Of a stretch of 64,000 bases of DNA, positions 22,432 to 33,200 are shown piece by piece (the stretch's first letter is position 1; every line of letters begins with the position of its first letter). Location of the stretch: NCBI GenBank assembly GCA_030847615.1, contig JAUMIR010000004.1:277473501-277537500 (forward strand), read 5' to 3'. The notes beneath the pieces are model-generated. The model was given only the letters and a program-made list of their open reading frames with translations. It made no database searches and was not told where the DNA came from. This DNA comes from Gambelia wislizenii (lineage: Eukaryota; Chordata; Lepidosauria; Squamata; Crotaphytidae). The position numbers and the translations under genes are program-made.

Positions 22432-22628
22432 AAGGGTAACCAAGGACTGGTTAGTTGACCAGTCTGGACCCATTAGGCTGAGGTGAAGTCACCATGAACA
22501 GCTTGACAACGGGCCAGTTTGTCCTTCCATTTTCACCTGGCATGCCAGAACCTTAGTTGAAAGCATACTGACTCAAAGCTAACATGTTTTGATCTACCGT
22601 AATTACAGATGCTATTAAGTCAATTAAG

Positions 22629-23577
22629 CCCAGTGCTATTCAACATCTTTATCAATGACTTGGATGAGGGAATTAGGGGCATACTTATCAAATTTGCAGA
22701 TGACACCAAATTAGGAGGAGTAGCTAATACCCTAGAGGACAGGATCAAAATTCAAATGACCTGGATAGACTGGAGAGCTGGGCCAAAGCTAACAAAATGA
22801 AATTCAACCCGGAGAAATGTAAGGAACTGCACTTAGGGTGAAAAAACAAAATGGATAGATACAGGATGGGCGTGACCTGGCTGAACGAGACTACGTGCGA
22901 AAGGGATCTAGGAGTCCTAGTAGACCACAAGTTGAACATGAATCAACAGTGTGATGCAGCAACTAAAAAGGCCAATGCGATTTTGGGCTGCATCAATAGA
23001 AGTATAGTGTCTAGATCAAGGGAAGTCATAGTGCCACTCTATTCTGCCTTGGTCAGGCCTCATCTAGAATACTGTGTCCCGTTCTGGGCACTACAATTCA
23101 AAAAGGATATTGACAAAGTGGAGCGTGTACAGAGGAGGGCGACTAAAATGGTGAAAGGTCTGGAAACCATGCCTTCTGAGGAAAGACTTAGGGAGCTGGG
23201 TATGTTTAGCCTGGAAAAAAGATGGTTAAGGGGCGATATGATAGCCCTGTTTAAGTATTTGAAGGGGTGTCACATTGAGGATGGAGCAAGCTTGTTTTCT
23301 GCTGCTCCAGAGACTAGAACAAGGAGCAATGGATGCAAGCTCCAGGAACAGAGATTCCACCTCAACGTTAGGAGGAACTTTCTGACAGTAAGAACTGTTC
23401 GGCAGTGGAACACACTCCCTCGAAGCGTGGTAGGGTCTCTTTCCTTGGAGGTCTTTAAACAGAGGCTGGATGGCCATCTGTCAGGGATGCTTTGATCATG
23501 ATTTCCTGCGTGGCAGGGGGTTGGACTGAGTGGCCCTTGTGGTCTCTTCCAACTCTACAATTCTATGATTCTATGAA
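22629..23577 (+). mobile_element. CR1 LINE, 5'-truncated
   Basis: The last about 950 bases of a CR1 element. It begins in the reverse transcriptase ([20 protein letters not shown]) and ends with the 3' terminus TTCTATGATTCTATGA. The pol frame is broken near 22800-22850. It is closely similar to 44925-45981. Confidence 0.95.
22851..23495 (+). pseudogene. CR1 reverse transcriptase C-terminal part
   Basis: 214 open codons from CR1 pol after the catalytic FADD motif. They include [41 protein letters not shown] and RAVRQWNTLP-type text, the conserved thumb and C-terminal region of CR1/L2-group pol. Upstream, the frame 22609-22800 carries [20 protein letters not shown], so the catalytic YADD-equivalent is FADD. 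A shift separates the two. Without the 5' portion (ORF1, endonuclease and most of RT) the copy is dead on arrival. The ATG is internal to the original protein, so no start is claimed. Confidence 0.9.
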
Positions 23578-23579
23578 TA

Positions 23580-24900
23580 AATCTGTTGACTGTTTACCTG
23601 ATTTACATCTCCTGTTTTCTTCCCAGGGTGTGGTGCAGTGTGATGGCCCTGACAGTGAATACTATGGAATGAAATGCAACATCACTAGTACCCATGAGAC
23701 ACTTTGCATAGGGGTGTCTGTGCGACTTCTTCTCCTAGAGCTTTTTGCAATGTTTGTATGCTTCCCAGTGTAACCCTCACTATTTTAATTATCAGTCTGT
23801 TTTTTTCCCCAAAAAACATGTCTAATTAGAAGAGTTTAAATCACTCATTATACCATATTCTCATGCAGAACTTGAAATGGGAGTGATTATGAACTGTTCT
23901 AATAAACACCAGATTTCCACTTTTAAAAGACTGGAATTATTGTTTATATCAGTATGCATATTAGTTTATCTCAAGATGTGTTAAATTACATTCATTAACC
24001 ACATCTGCAACAGCAGACATTAACCATTTGTGTGCACGTAAATCTTGCAATCTTTCAATGCTTATATGTGGTTCTGATTATTTGATGAAGTTACAAACTG
24101 AGCTTGGGATCTGACCTAAGCAAATTTATGTGCTTGCCTTTCACTGATTGTAGTTATGGGTGTGGTGATTTTTTTTCCATTTGCATTTTAATGTGATATT
24201 ATTTAATGTTGTACTTTGGAATTAATATGCAAATCAACACTAAATTCTCCTTTGAAATTCACACCTCTGAATTTTGCAGTGAAGTTCTCCAATGAAAAAT
24301 ATATATTTATGGGGAAATTGCCCATAAAAATATACCCTGAAAATATCACCCAAAATGCATATTATTAGGAAAACTGTTTGCAAAAAACAATTTTAGGAAA
24401 AATTCCTTCAAAATGAATATGCTGAAAAATAGGAAAAATTCCTTCAAAATGAATATGCTGAAAAATAGGTGAAACATTCTCAGAACTTGGAATGAACAGA
24501 AGTTCAGACTTGGAAAATTCTCAAAGTTCAAGATGAACTGACCTATTATTATAAAAATGATAAGTTGTGAAAACCCAAACAGACAGATGTGTCCATCGGG
24601 GGGGGGGGTTAAGAGTACTGTTAATTTCCATCTACTAGCATCTATACCAAAGACAGGCAAGCCCTAGGAGTCCACCCCCAGGGTCTTTCAATTGACACAG
24701 CTAGGGACTGGAAGGTCACTTCTGATTTCAAAAACAACAACACTTTAAAAACAAAAGATTTTCTGCTAGTGTACCATTCTCTTGGACTCTATGGGGCTAG
24801 TTTATAAATTAATATTGCAAAAACACAGTTCCATTTGACAGAGTTGTAAATTTAAACCAGTTTTTTTTAAAGCAGAAACACAACTGATTTCATAACTGAA
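23580..24900. other. Unclassified AT-rich DNA
   Basis: Follows the CR1 end. Holds the 36-bp duplication at 24395 and a poly-G run at 24598. No element identified. Confidence 0.4.
24395..24466. repeat. Exact tandem duplication of 36 bp
   Basis: 24395-24430 is repeated without change as 24431-24466. The unit begins AGGAAAAATTCCTTC and ends GCTGAAAAAT. Confidence 0.95.
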
Positions 24901-24902
24901 TA

Positions 24903-25160
24903 CAGTAGGACCCCTGTATCCGCTGTTTCTCTATCCACTGATTCAATTATCCACGGTCTCATTTCAGCACAGCTACTATAGAGTCTTCCTAGAAAATGTG
25001 TCCTCCATTTTCTAGCCATTTTCTAGGTTTTCTAAGGCAACTCTATGGTATTTTAAATTAGAAGTCCCATTATTTTCAATGGCATTTGCTATAATCCACA
25101 GATGTCATTATCCATGGTGGGGCCCAGAACCAATCCCCCATGGATATGGGGCTCCTACTG
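24903..25160. mobile_element. Tigger-like MITE
   Basis: Ends CAGTAGGACCCCTGTATCC and, inverted, CAGTAGGAGCCCCATATCC, flanked by TA on both sides. Same interior as 14360-14610. Non-coding. Confidence 0.83.
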
Positions 25161-25633
25161 TATATCACTAATCCAAATACTGCTGCTGTTTGGTGCCAAA
25201 AACAAGCATCTCTCATTTAAACCAAAAACATTTTTTTCCCTGGGTCTACTACCATTGTGAGGAAAGGGGGCTAAAACTACCCATGTCCATTTGTTGCATC
25301 TTGTAAAAATTCCAACCCATGCATTATATTAATGGAGTGGGTTTGATGTGACTTCTTATGATGTACTCATATTCTGCACCAAACATAACTGCTAGTTATG
25401 TGTTCTGAAGGGCATTTGACAGCTACAAGGGAGGACAGAGATGGAGCTGCACATGCCTCCAATGTCCCCATGTACCTCTACTCCCTCCCTACTACCAACA
25501 TCCCACTGTACTTTCAGGATGTGTGAGCAGTTCTGATCATGAAAATTATACAAAGTTAAAGATGTTGTCCTCTGAACTATTTGGCAGACCCCTCCATTTT
25601 TAGTTGTTCTGTGCATAGCTCCATTTTCAGGGT

Positions 25634-25656
25634 TGTTGTTGTTGTTGTTGTTGTTA
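25634..25656. repeat. TTG simple repeat
   Basis: About seven TTG triplets just before the Tx1-like LINE text. Confidence 0.9.
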
Positions 25657-25660
25657 AACC

Positions 25661-26110
25661 TTGGACAATTTATCACAGGTCTCCCATGTAACATATAATT
25701 TGGCCCTGAAACAGATGAGGCCAATGAAACATGAGAAACATGAGAAAGGAGTGCCAGAGAGATTTATTGCTTTAGTTAAATTGTTTTATAGCGATGCAGA
25801 GGTAGTTTTGCAAGTCAATGGTCATAAAGGAAAGAGGATTAAGTTAAATTCTGGGGTGAGGCAAGGTTGTCCACTGAGCCCTCTCTTGTATGTTATTGCT
25901 TTGGATCCTATCCTGTGTAAGATTAGTTTAGACAAGAGCATCTCGGGGATCCGAATCCCACATCTGTTGAACAGTTCGTGGTTGGTTCGGTGTGAATCTG
26001 TTAAATTTGTTGCCCATGCTGATGATGTGTCCCTCTTGGTTAAGGACTGGGTGGAAGTTAGAAAGATTAAAGATGCTTTTGAGGCCTACGGTCGAGTTTC
26101 TGGTGCTTGA
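25661..26110 (+). pseudogene. Tx1-like reverse transcriptase palm
   Basis: 149 codons. Residues about 67-87 hold SGVRQGCPLSPLLYVIALDP, RT motif 4, and about 122-130 hold FVAHADDVSL, the catalytic ADD box. IKDAFEAYGRVSGA at the end matches the helix after the catalytic site in L1/Tx1 elements; the next residues (LNMEKR) follow a stop at 26108. The first 25 or so codons come from unrelated sequence. The upstream endonuclease and RT fingers are missing. Confidence 0.8.
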
Positions 26111-26398
26111 CTCAACATGGAAAAGAGATTTTTGATCAGGATTTTTGCTGCAGAGGACAAGATGGCAGCTATTCCTCTAAAAGACATAGTTGAAGAAAAG
26201 GAAGGGTGGCAAGCAGAGCAAGAGGCAAAGATGGATAGGGTGAAGATCCTGGGGCTGAATTGTGTAGTGGCTCCCAGGGGATGGAAAGAAAATTGGTATC
26301 GCTGGTTAGAAAAAGTGAAAGAGAGGGTGGCCCTCTGGCAGAGATGGAAGCTGACCATTTACCAGAGAGCCGCTTTTGTAAATACCTAACTGCTTCCT

Positions 26399-27136
26399 GT
26401 GGCAGCCAATTTGGAAGCCGTTTTCCCACCTCTGGATTCAGTGATTAAAGAAGCTGATCAAGTTCTCTTCAAGTTCCTTTTGGGAATGGCCATGTTCCCC
26501 CTGGCAAGAGCAGTGGCTTATGGGCAGGTAGAACAAGGGGGCCTGGACTTCCCAGCCCTGGGACCTAAGTTCATCACTATCTTTTCTGCCCAAAATTTTG
26601 GGAAAGTTTCTTTGTTGCAAAAGGGTCAGATTCAACCTCAGGCTTGGCTAGTTTTGTTTTGTGAGTGCTGGGTGGGGACTAGATGGGGAAAGACTTGGTG
26701 GGAGGAAGGGTCATTAAGTTTTAGGTTTTCTTTGCCTGAAAAATTGAAAGCACCAGATTATTTGAGAGACTTTTTTTTTTCCATAAAGAAATATAGAATT
26801 CATGCTGAGGAGTTGAAGGGGGAAGACAGACCAGGTCAGAGCATCAAGAGCATCAAGAGAGTTTTGTACAGGAAAACAGTGGAGGAGATTTACATTAACC
26901 TGTGTTTGCAAAAACGTCAGGCCAAACTAGATTTATCAGAGTACCTAAATCACCAGAGTAACCCAATTGAGTATTTCATGGACAAAAGGATCCCCAAAAA
27001 GTTGTGGGACTTGAGGTGGAGACTCTACCATCAGGTTCTTAATCTGAGGGAAAGGAGACCATGGACCACAGAGGATGAGCAGACTTGTCCGCATCTGAAA
27101 TGTAAAAAGGCTGAGATTTTGAGTGGCGTGGCATAA
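26399..27136 (+). pseudogene. Tx1-like LINE pol, post-RT region
   Basis: 245 codons covering the long post-RT region of Tx1-type pol: VFPPLDSVIKEADQVLFKFL, GGLDFPALGPK, WWEEGSLSFRFSLPEKLKAP, then MDKRIPKKLWDLRWRLYHQV and CPHLKCKKAE. It ends at a stop at 27134-27136, just before the matching HFVQDC half of a Cys/His motif in the same frame. Function beyond target-primed transposition is unknown. Confidence 0.75.
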
Positions 27137-27247
27137 AAGGAGACAATCAGACATTTTGTCCAGGACTGCTCGAGTGCCCGGGAAACATGGGAGGAGGTGG
27201 CCCGGGTCATGGATTGGCCAGATTTGGCACAATAGGCTTGGGAGACA

Positions 27248-27583
27248 GTGCTTTCGGGGACCGAACCTCCAGAGGGTGTCAGGGGACCCAGAAAGTCAGT
27301 GGGCCAAAAGAGGAAGAGGAAGGAGTCTGGTTCCGTGGTTGAGAGTTTTTGGAAAGTTCTCTTGTCCACGGTGCGCCTGGTAAACCTCTATGTGATGTTA
27401 GGGTTATTTTTCCAAAGACAAAGGGAGGTGAAAAGTCAAAATCTGAAGGATGTAAAAGGCACTGCTTATTATGTGAAGAACGTAATTGAAAACTTAGCTC
27501 TGAGTGTAAAAGAGAAATTGCCAAACCATTGTTGGACAATGTTTTGGCCATGGTTTAGTGAGACAACCCCAGCAATCACATAA
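27248..27583 (+). pseudogene. Tx1-like LINE pol C-terminus
   Basis: 111 codons in a different frame from the preceding segment. RLVNLYVMLGLFFQRQREVK and the final LPNHCWTMFWPWF resemble the end of Tx1-type pol (RL.N..V...L). It follows the stop after 27220, so a shift and stops separate it from 26399-27136. Confidence 0.55.
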
Positions 27584-27599
27584 AAGGATATTTTAAATA

Positions 27600-29310
27600 A
27601 ATTTTTTATTATTATTATGGTATTTTTGTATTATTTTGTATTATTTTGTATTAATCTTTTATTGATTTTTTTCTTTTCCAAATAGGTATAATTGTAATGT
27701 GTAAATATAAAGTGATTATAGTGTGTTGAGATTAAGAGGAAAAATGTATTAGTGTTAGGATAGATAGTTTTATTTTTGTATTAGTAAGGAAAGAGGAAAA
27801 CTATTATTATTTTTGCGTTATTGTTACGGCCTTTTGCAGTCGAGTGTATTTTTCAGTAGAATGGTCTTATTCCAATAAAAAATTCCTAATCCCCAACATT
27901 TAACAGCAAGCTCTACTGCTGCCCTTATTGTTGCAGTGGGTTTCAGAGAGGAAAATTTCCTAGTGAATAGTTTATGCAGTCTGGGTTGTTTGCCCTCAGA
28001 TCCTACTTTGATGAGCAACTTGGTGGCAGGCTTTGGAAACTGGCACTAAGACATCATGGTCTATGGTAGGTATGTTTTTTTGTGTCCTGTGGAGAATTGA
28101 ATCAGTGAATAATGAATCGGTGGATACAGGGGTCCTACTGTATTACATTCTCATCCTCCCAGGAGCCTAGTCCTTACTGGTTAGGGCTCAGCTACATATT
28201 ATGCATATTAAACATAAACATATATAACAAAACTCTGATAGCTAAATTCTTCACTGCAAAACAAGATCATCGGTAGAGACTGCATAGAGAAGTTTGTTAA
28301 GCAGGGTGAAGGTTACGCTCACATTTGATCTCACCAACACATAAAATGATTCATTTATTTCATTTTTGTGTACAAGAATGATAAATAGGGATTTTTGTAC
28401 ATTTTAAAATGATTTCTTGTATTTGGAGACTGGGGATAAAAGTTTCACCCTCAAAACTCACAGTCAAAATGCTCCTTTTTCTCTTACATACTGGTGAAAA
28501 AAAATTGTAGCAGTTAACAACTTGGTGAGGAAATTTGCAAATACTCTTTGCATCCTAATAGTCACACATTTTGCTTCTCCTCCAAATTTTACCTTTCATG
28601 TAGTGACACTGATTGTAGGTTTTTTGGGAAGATGAAAAGCACTAAATGTTTTCTCAGAACATTTTTCATGTTTTCTAAGAACACAGCAAGCATACTGGTA
28701 CAATATTTGTGGTGAAGACCTATGAAAAGGGAATAGACATGGCTGAAGAAAACATGCCTGAATGTTGTATTTGTTGTCAAACTGAAGACTAGAAATTGAT
28801 CATAGATGTGATAATTTATTAGAAAAGTATTTTTTGAGATATTCAGCACATGAATATTTTGCCCCAAAATCTAAAAATGTATATAATAACAACTACGAAA
28901 CATCAGTAAGAAACCACAAATAAATATAGCTCAATCAGCAGACAGTTTTGAAAAACAGAACTGAAGGTATTATTTAAGATGATCCAAAGTTTCTAGTGAA
29001 TGCTTGTTGCTATAGTCAGCGATTCCTCTTTTCCCAAATAGGCTGGATGTTTCCCTAAACATCTGCTAAGGAGGGAAAACAAATTATTGACCTCCCCAAT
29101 AAAAAAAATAATTTATCTAATTTGTGACCAGCAAAACTATTTACAAAATATACACATATTTTCCACTTTCTCATAATTGGGAAGAAATCTCAAATGACAG
29201 ACTCCCTCCCTCCCTCTCTCTCTCTCTCTCTTTTTTTTTTAAATTGTAAATGTGCCGATCAAAACATTTAACTTAAAGAATACACACAAAGACACTTTAG
29301 TCAATGGGCA
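27600..29310. other. LINE 3' UTR-like DNA, then unclassified
   Basis: 27600-27890 is AT-rich with ATTTTGTATT repeats and may be the Tx1-like 3' UTR. The Tigger-like fragment is at 28055-28140. A TC run lies at 29205-29231 shortly before the copia insertion. Nothing else recognised. Confidence 0.4.
28055..28140. mobile_element. Tigger-like MITE fragment
   Basis: About 86 bases matching one end of the Tigger-like family (TGAATCGGTGGATACAGGGG then TCCTACTG followed by TA). The other end is missing. Confidence 0.7.
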
Positions 29311-29627
29311 TATGTATGTTAAGGAAAATGCAACATGGGGCATACAGTGAAAGAAATAAAATATGTATGTGAAAGTCACAATGACTAAGCAAGAGCAATT
29401 ATGAAGCTACACAGGTGAAACTGCTAATGTAATCTAGAAGGCCTGAGAGCCAAGGACAGAGGTACTGAATGCAGATTGGAAACACCTGAGAATCATTAAG
29501 TGTACAAGGTGAAATGTTGAAATACATGGGTTGGTCTTAAGCATGGGTGGAACTATGTGGACCAATCAGAATGGAAGCACACACCCACTGGGTGGAAACT
29601 AACTAGTGGGTGGTGATAAACAATGGC

Positions 29628-29634
29628 TATAAAA
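29628..29634 (+). promoter_or_regulatory. TATA box of the copia 5' LTR
   Basis: TATAAAA about 120 bases upstream of the AATAAA signal, the usual order in an LTR. Transcription would be expected to start about 25-30 bases downstream, near 29660. The same motif in the 3' LTR is at 34516-34522. A second AT-rich TATA-like stretch at 29725-29742 sits too close to the polyadenylation signal to be the better choice. Confidence 0.6.
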
Positions 29635-29746
29635 TTGCAATGTTTGCCAATGTATTGGTGGAGTAGAGTTGGAGTAGTTTGGAGATACTGTGGAGTAGTG
29701 TGTAGAGATTGTGATTTGTTGACCATATAGTATATTTATATAGAAG

Positions 29747-29752
29747 AATAAA
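29747..29752 (+). terminator. Polyadenylation signal in copia 5' LTR
   Basis: AATAAA in the LTR, expected to act in the 3' copy (34635-34640), where it would end the genomic transcript. Its place downstream of the TATA box fits a U3-R-U5 layout. Confidence 0.55.
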
Positions 29753-29990
29753 GTAGGTTTTATATAAAACTACTGAGTTGCCTGAGTGAATCCTGGAGAC
29801 GTTTTGGAGACACCTAGAGAAGAGTGAGAAGGCTTGGAGAGTTTGTCAGGATCTTCAGCCTATTCTCTGAAACTCTGCTGCTTTGGAGGAAAGCATTAAC
29901 CACTGATCTAAGCTGGTTGGCTCTGCTGCATAACAAGGTGGTGAGTTTGAGCCAGAGGTGAAGAGCTACAACTCCCATCATCCTTGACAA

Positions 29991-30005
29991 GGGTTATGGG
30001 CCCAG
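29991..30005 (+). promoter_or_regulatory. Primer-binding site, half initiator tRNA-Met type
   Basis: The sequence GGGTTATGGGCCCAG starts one base after the 5' LTR. It is the exact complement of 15 nt of the vertebrate initiator tRNA-Met anticodon stem-loop (the CAU anticodon lies inside), not of the tRNA 3' end. Drosophila copia is known to prime from a cleaved half of initiator tRNA-Met in the same way. The match is seen in the sequence; the priming mechanism is inferred from the family. Confidence 0.85.
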
Positions 30006-30207
30006 TTACTAGAGCACCCAGCATCCACAGAAGCTGAAAGTTCCAGAGAGTGGAAGAAAGCTTTGTGGACGACAGATCAGAGCAAGCTGTTTGTGCTGCA
30101 CTGATAAGCCTTGGAAGTAAATCATTTTGTGTTTTGCTTAAGCCCAGACGGGTCGGCTGTGCATACTCAGAAGGACTGTGTCAAATTGAGTCACTGCACA
30201 AATCAAG

Positions 30208-33200
30208 ATGGAAATTCTAAAGTTTAGTAAATTAAATAGAAACAACTACTCTACCTGGAAGATTTATGCCCAATCTCTACTAGTAAAGGAAAGTCTGTGG
30301 TCAACAGTTGAAACAGGGCTGGCAGCCGATGCTGATGAAGCCACTCAAGAGAGAGATAGTAAAGCAAAAGCCTGTCTTTATCTCATGCTTGAAGAAGACT
30401 TAATTAATGACGTTAGAGATAAAACGTCTGCTAAGGATGTGTGGGATACCTTGCAGAGATTACACACTCCTTCAACTGCTTTTGCAAAAATGCTATGGTC
30501 TAAAAGAATATACAGGCAAAAGATGGCTAAAGGGCAGTGTGTGATAGAACATTTAAAAATAATGCAAGATTTATTTGTGCAAGCTGAACTGAGGGGAGTG
30601 CAAATTAGCAAAGAGCAGCAATGCTACATTTTAGTAGAATCGCTAGACTCTTCGTGGGACAACATAACGAACAGCTTGCAGAACTTGCCAGAAGCTGAGC
30701 TTAATAGAGACTTAATTGTGGCCAGAATACTGGAAGAGAACCAGAGAAGAATGTCTGAGCAGGGTGACTCAGCAAGCTTAAAGACTGTGCCAAAACAACA
30801 AACAACTCCTGACTGGCAAACGCAGGAGGAAGCAGCCTCTACAAGGGAGCAACGGAGGTGCTTTTATTGTAAGAAGATTGGTCATCTGCAGAGACATTGT
30901 AAACATTTTGCAGCTGAGAGACGCAAGCAAGCAGAGAGCAGATGGCAGCCGCGGCAGTATCAAAAACAGTCCAGACCTCCATTTTTGAGGGACAGTGGTA
31001 ATAAAAAGGGGGTTGCAACCATGATTAAGGAAAAACAAAATGCAAATTCTAAATGGCTAGTTGATTCAGGAGCCTCATCTTCGATGTGTAATGATATAAA
31101 TTTAATAAGTAATAGAAAATCAGCTAATGTAAATGCTGTAGTTTTGGCTGACGGGAAAGAGCTAAGTACTGTAAAACAAATGGGTACTGTGTACATTCCA
31201 GGGCTAAAAGAGAATTTTAATGATGTCTTACATGTAAAGGAGTTAGAAAATAATTTGTTATCAGTAAGCAGATTAACAGAAAGAGACTACACAGTCATCT
31301 TTGAAAAGAACATGTGTAAGATAAAACTGAATGGGGAATTGCGCGGCATAGGTTTGAAAAAGGACAAACTTTATTATTTGGAGGACAATATTGATAGCTA
31401 CAGGGTTGAAGAAGCTAATAACATAGAAAATATTCCAATCCACAAAGACTGCATACATGAGCTTCACAGAAAATTCGGCCATGCAAGCTTCAAATGTTTA
31501 AAGAATTTAATCAGTATGTGTCCGGATTTAAAAGTTGCTGAATGCAAAAACCACTTAGATTGTACAGTATGTCAACAGGTAAAGGTCAGAGCTTTTCCAG
31601 TAGCTAAGAAAACAAAAAGAATTGCTCAAAGACCATTTCAGTATGTACATGCAGATGTTGCCCAAGCTAATTGCTTGTCCTTAGGGGGAAGCAAGTATTT
31701 CCTAGTAATTGTTGATAGGTATACAAGGTTTGCATTTGTGAGAATAATGAAAAACAAATCTGACGCTGGGCAAAGTTTAAAAGCATGGGTAAGAATGGTG
31801 GAAAGACAATTTGATAGCAGAGTAGGCACCATCATTACTGATAGAGGAGGAGAATTTTTAAATAATCAATTGTTTAACTGGTTTCAAAAGGTGGGAATAA
31901 GGCATGAAACTACAAACCCTGCTTGTCCTAGTGAGGATGGGTTAGCAGAGAAGAAAATACAAGATATAAAAAGAATTACTGCTTGTATGATGGCAGATGC
32001 AGGGGTGAAAGATAGTTTTTGGGCAGAAGCAACTTTGACTGCAATACATATCAGTAACAGATTGTATCATTCAGAAATTGAAGACATTCCCTACAGGGTA
32101 TTGTATGGGAGAATGCCAAATTACAAGTACTTAAGGGTTTTTGGACAATTTGCTCATGTTTACACACCTGCTTGTTTCAGGAAGAAAGGAGAACCCAAAA
32201 GCAAAAGGCTTAGGTTTTTGGGGTATTCTGGAAATAGCTACAAGTTTCATTTGGATGGAAAACAAGTGCAGTATTCTAGGTCTGCAAATTTCGAGAGACA
32301 TGCTGGTTGGGACAAACTGCATGCCAATAAAGAAGTGTTTTTGAGGTTAGGGAGTTCAAATGAGCCAGAAGCACAAACTGAACCAACCTCAGGAAACGGA
32401 GGGGTTTCAGTTAAGCAGGAAGCATCACCTAGCAGCAGTGGTAGTTCTTCCGATGATGAGATAGCATCTAGGCCTACTACTACTCGAATGACTGAAGACA
32501 AGAGATTTAGTCATAGAACTACAACTCCTAGTAGAGAAAGTGAGGATGAAAGAGACAGAACAGCAGATTTTATTCCCAGGCGTAGTCATAGAGTTAGAAA
32601 GCCTCCAGATAGGTTTGTTGTGACAAAGGCAAGAGCTTGTTTAGCAGTAGAAGAGCCTGAAAGTTTTGAAGAATTGGAAAGTTATTCTAGTGAAGAACAG
32701 GAAAGATGGTTTGATGCAATGGATAATGAGTTTGGTTGCCTGGTAAATAAAGATGTTTTTGAAATTGTTGACAGACCCAAAGACAAGAAAGTAATTGGTT
32801 GTAAATGGGTATACAAAAGGAAAGAAATGCCAGATGGAAGTATCAAATATAAAGCTAGGTTAGTGGCTAAGGGTTTTGCACAACGGCAGTATGAGAACTA
32901 TGATAAGACATATTCTCCAACTGCAAAGCCAGAAAGTCTGAGAATGGTTCTAGCAGTAGCAGCAAAAAGGAATTTAGTTGTAGAGCATTTTGATTTTGAG
33001 ACAGCTTACTTGAATGCGGTTTTGGATGAAGAAATGTTTATGGAGCAGCCACAAGGTTTCGAAGAAAATGGTAGTCAGAGAGTATATAAATTAAAGAAAG
33101 CGTTGTATGGTTTAAAACAAAGTGCCAGAGCGTGGAATCTGTGCATCAATGATGAGCTAGTTAAGCTAGGTTACAAGAGGAGCATTGCAGATGCTTGTGT

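Larger units (their letters stand above)
25655..27600 (+). mobile_element. Tx1/L1-group LINE, 5'-truncated
   Basis: Homology runs continuously from the RT palm to the C-terminus across several frames: GVRQGCPLSPLLYVIALDPI and FVAHADDVSLL (25661-26110), then KILGLNCV and WYRWLEKVKERVALWQRWKL, then 26399-27136, a Cys/His stretch with ETIRHFVQDC at 27140-27175, and a C-terminal piece (27248-27583). Stops break it at 26108, 26386, 27136 and 27234. It begins after a TTG simple repeat, and an AT-rich presumed 3' UTR follows. Clade by recognition only. Confidence 0.8.
29317..29989 (+). repeat. 5' LTR of the copia element
   Basis: 673 bp, matching 34205-34877 at all but two positions. It starts TGTT and ends TTGACA. 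A TATA box lies at 29628-29634 and a polyadenylation signal at 29747-29752, so U3 probably covers roughly the first 340 bases and R lies between about 29660 and 29770. The last 5 bases before it (ATGTA) are the left target duplication. Confidence 0.97.

Noticed and set aside
22851..23495. Host reverse-transcriptase-like gene
   Set aside because: It is the C-terminal piece of a 5'-truncated CR1 with its typical 3' end.
23624..23773. Possible exon after a pyrimidine-rich acceptor-like TTCTTCCCAG
   Set aside because: Only one acceptor-like site, no clear donor in frame, no family resemblance, and it directly follows a CR1 end.
32141..32344. Overlapping frames inside copia gag-pol
   Set aside because: They are alternate-frame shadows of the intact polyprotein frame.
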